A stretch of 21,135 nt of DNA from the IMG/VR virus record IMGVR_UViG_3300025617_000141, positions 1 through 21,135 of that record; one strand, given 5' to 3'. The translations under genes and the position numbers were made by a program. The stretch's first letter is position 1. Each line of letters opens with the position of its first letter. Shown here piece after piece: positions 20,702 to 21,135 of this stretch. The DNA comes from a virus. The notes under the pieces are model-generated. The model saw nothing but the letters and a program-made list of their open reading frames with translations. It did no database searches and was not told where the DNA came from.

Positions 20702-20799
20702 TAGAATACTTTGCTGGCGTGTAGTTCAGTTGGTAGAACGGTGGACTGTTAATCCATATGTCATAGGTTCGATCCCTATCACGCCAGCAAAGTGTTTTA
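20702..20799 (+). repeat. 13-bp helix extending the tRNA-Asn acceptor stem
   Basis: Bases 20702-20714 pair with 20787-20799 without interruption (11 Watson-Crick and 2 G-U pairs, including the discriminator G). This directly continues the 7-bp acceptor stem into a 20-bp helix. Possibly a processing or protection structure for the precursor. Confidence 0.7.
20715..20787 (+). tRNA. tRNA-Asn(GUU)
   Basis: Complete cloverleaf: acceptor TGGCGTG/CACGCCA, anticodon loop CTGTTAA with GTT, T-arm ATAGG-TTCGATC-CCTAT and discriminator G. The 3' end is followed by CAA, not CCA, so CCA must be added by the host enzyme. Decodes AAC/AAU. Confidence 0.95.
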
Positions 20800-20810
20800 C
20801 ACTACCGAGT

Positions 20811-20997
20811 TCGCTCTCTGCAGGAGCGATAGGAACGTGACCGAATGCCTGTCGCAGATGGCGGGTAAGGTAGACTCAAAGGGATAGCGTCCACACCCTT
20901 AGCGGGGTTGCGAGTTGTTGGGGGTCTATGTAGAAAGGTACATCTGATCGTACCCCCTTGGTGGTTACCCTAATCCACCCGTTCCGCTTTTATTTTT
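20811..20997 (+). ncRNA. Candidate structured RNA between two tRNAs
   Basis: No convincing ORF. Bases 20811-20816/20824-20829 form a 6-bp 5' hairpin. A 6-bp closing helix GGAACG (20832-20837)/CGTTCC (20980-20985) encloses several further elements. These are a hairpin at about 20840-20866; GACTC/GAGTT (20873-20877/20912-20916) around AAGGG/CCCTT (20879-20883/20896-20900); GGGGGT/ACCCCC (20920-20925/20952-20957) with an inner ATGTA/TACAT; and GGTGG/CCACC (20960-20964/20975-20979). A T-rich stretch (20988-20997) follows. The region is GC-richer than its surroundings. It lies in the same probable transcript as both tRNAs. I do not recognise an Rfam family. Confidence 0.6.
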
Positions 20998-21030
20998 GGA
21001 ATGACTGCGCCACAAAGACAGTCCCATTTA

Positions 21031-21107
21031 CGGTGTGTAGGTCAGTCTGGTAGACCACTCGCTTTGGGTGCGAGATGTCGGTGGTTCAAATCCATCCATG
21101 CCGACCA
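21031..21107 (+). tRNA. tRNA-Pro(UGG)
   Basis: Acceptor CGGTGTG/CATGCCG, D-stem GGTC/GACC, anticodon arm CTCGC-TTTGGGT-GCGAG with TGG, T-arm GGTGG-TTCAAAT-CCATC (one G-U). Discriminator A and an encoded CCA. CCA is a common Pro codon in this window, consistent with a translational benefit. Confidence 0.93.
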
Positions 21108-21135
21108 TATTTAAATTAACTAAAGGTATACACAA

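Noticed and set aside
20670-20840. Open frame from the ATG at 20670 running through tRNA-Asn
   Set aside because: No ribosome site; the tRNA cloverleaf and its extended helix explain the sequence, and the frame's product looks random.

Overview
This window looks like part of the genome of a T4-like tailed phage (T4-superfamily myovirus) of the marine cyanophage/pelagiphage type. The evidence is a minus-strand run of T4 replication and late-transcription genes (gp33-like co-activator, gp59-like helicase loader, gp32 ssDNA-binding protein) next to phoH, thyX, a RecB/Cas4-type nuclease and two 2OG-Fe(II) oxygenases. The typical T4 late promoter TATAAATA occurs upstream of several genes. Genes are tightly packed, with stop/start overlaps, signs of a moderately AT-rich lytic phage. 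No photosynthesis genes are visible, so the host (cyanobacterium, SAR11 or another marine bacterium) cannot be fixed from this window.

Layout. (1) 1-2292, plus strand: a small membrane protein, a 578-aa repeat-rich putative virion protein and a small exported protein. (2) 5759-2289, minus strand: a late-promoter-driven block of exported or membrane proteins. It holds a signal-peptide protein, a 588-aa exported protein with six Cys-rich 22-residue repeats, a small lipoprotein, two short proteins and a membrane-anchored coiled coil. The lipoprotein and the coiled-coil protein together have the architecture of a spanin pair. (3) 15407-5790, minus strand: a long collinear block, in transcription order P-loop kinase-like protein, ThyX, KOW protein, 2OG oxygenase, three conserved phage proteins, PhoH, M15 peptidase, nuclease, SleB hydrolase, 2OG oxygenase, gp33, gp59, gp32. 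It ends in a strong intrinsic terminator. (4) 15408-20617, plus strand: about 18 very small genes, many first recognised here because they are shorter than 60 codons. They are read from several near-consensus sigma70-like promoters plus at least one late promoter, and many overlap by 1-4 bases. (5) 20606-21107: a consensus sigma70 promoter, tRNA-Asn(GUU), a 190-nt region that folds into a multibranched RNA, and tRNA-Pro(UGG).

How the genes fit together. Sigma70-like promoters would let host RNA polymerase express the small-gene operons, gp32, SleB and the tRNA/ncRNA unit. gp33, with a gp55-type sigma encoded elsewhere, would then activate the TATAAATA promoters seen ahead of the exported-protein block, the KOW gene, the kinase-like gene and the first small genes. 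ThyX, the HAD phosphatase, gp32, gp59 and the nuclease serve nucleotide supply and replication. SleB, the M15 peptidase, the possible spanins and a small two-helix membrane protein are candidates for lysis or wall passage.

The most promising undescribed items are the structured RNA between the two tRNAs, the 13-bp extension of the tRNA-Asn acceptor stem, the promoter nested inside a terminator near 16040, and the Cys-repeat exported protein.
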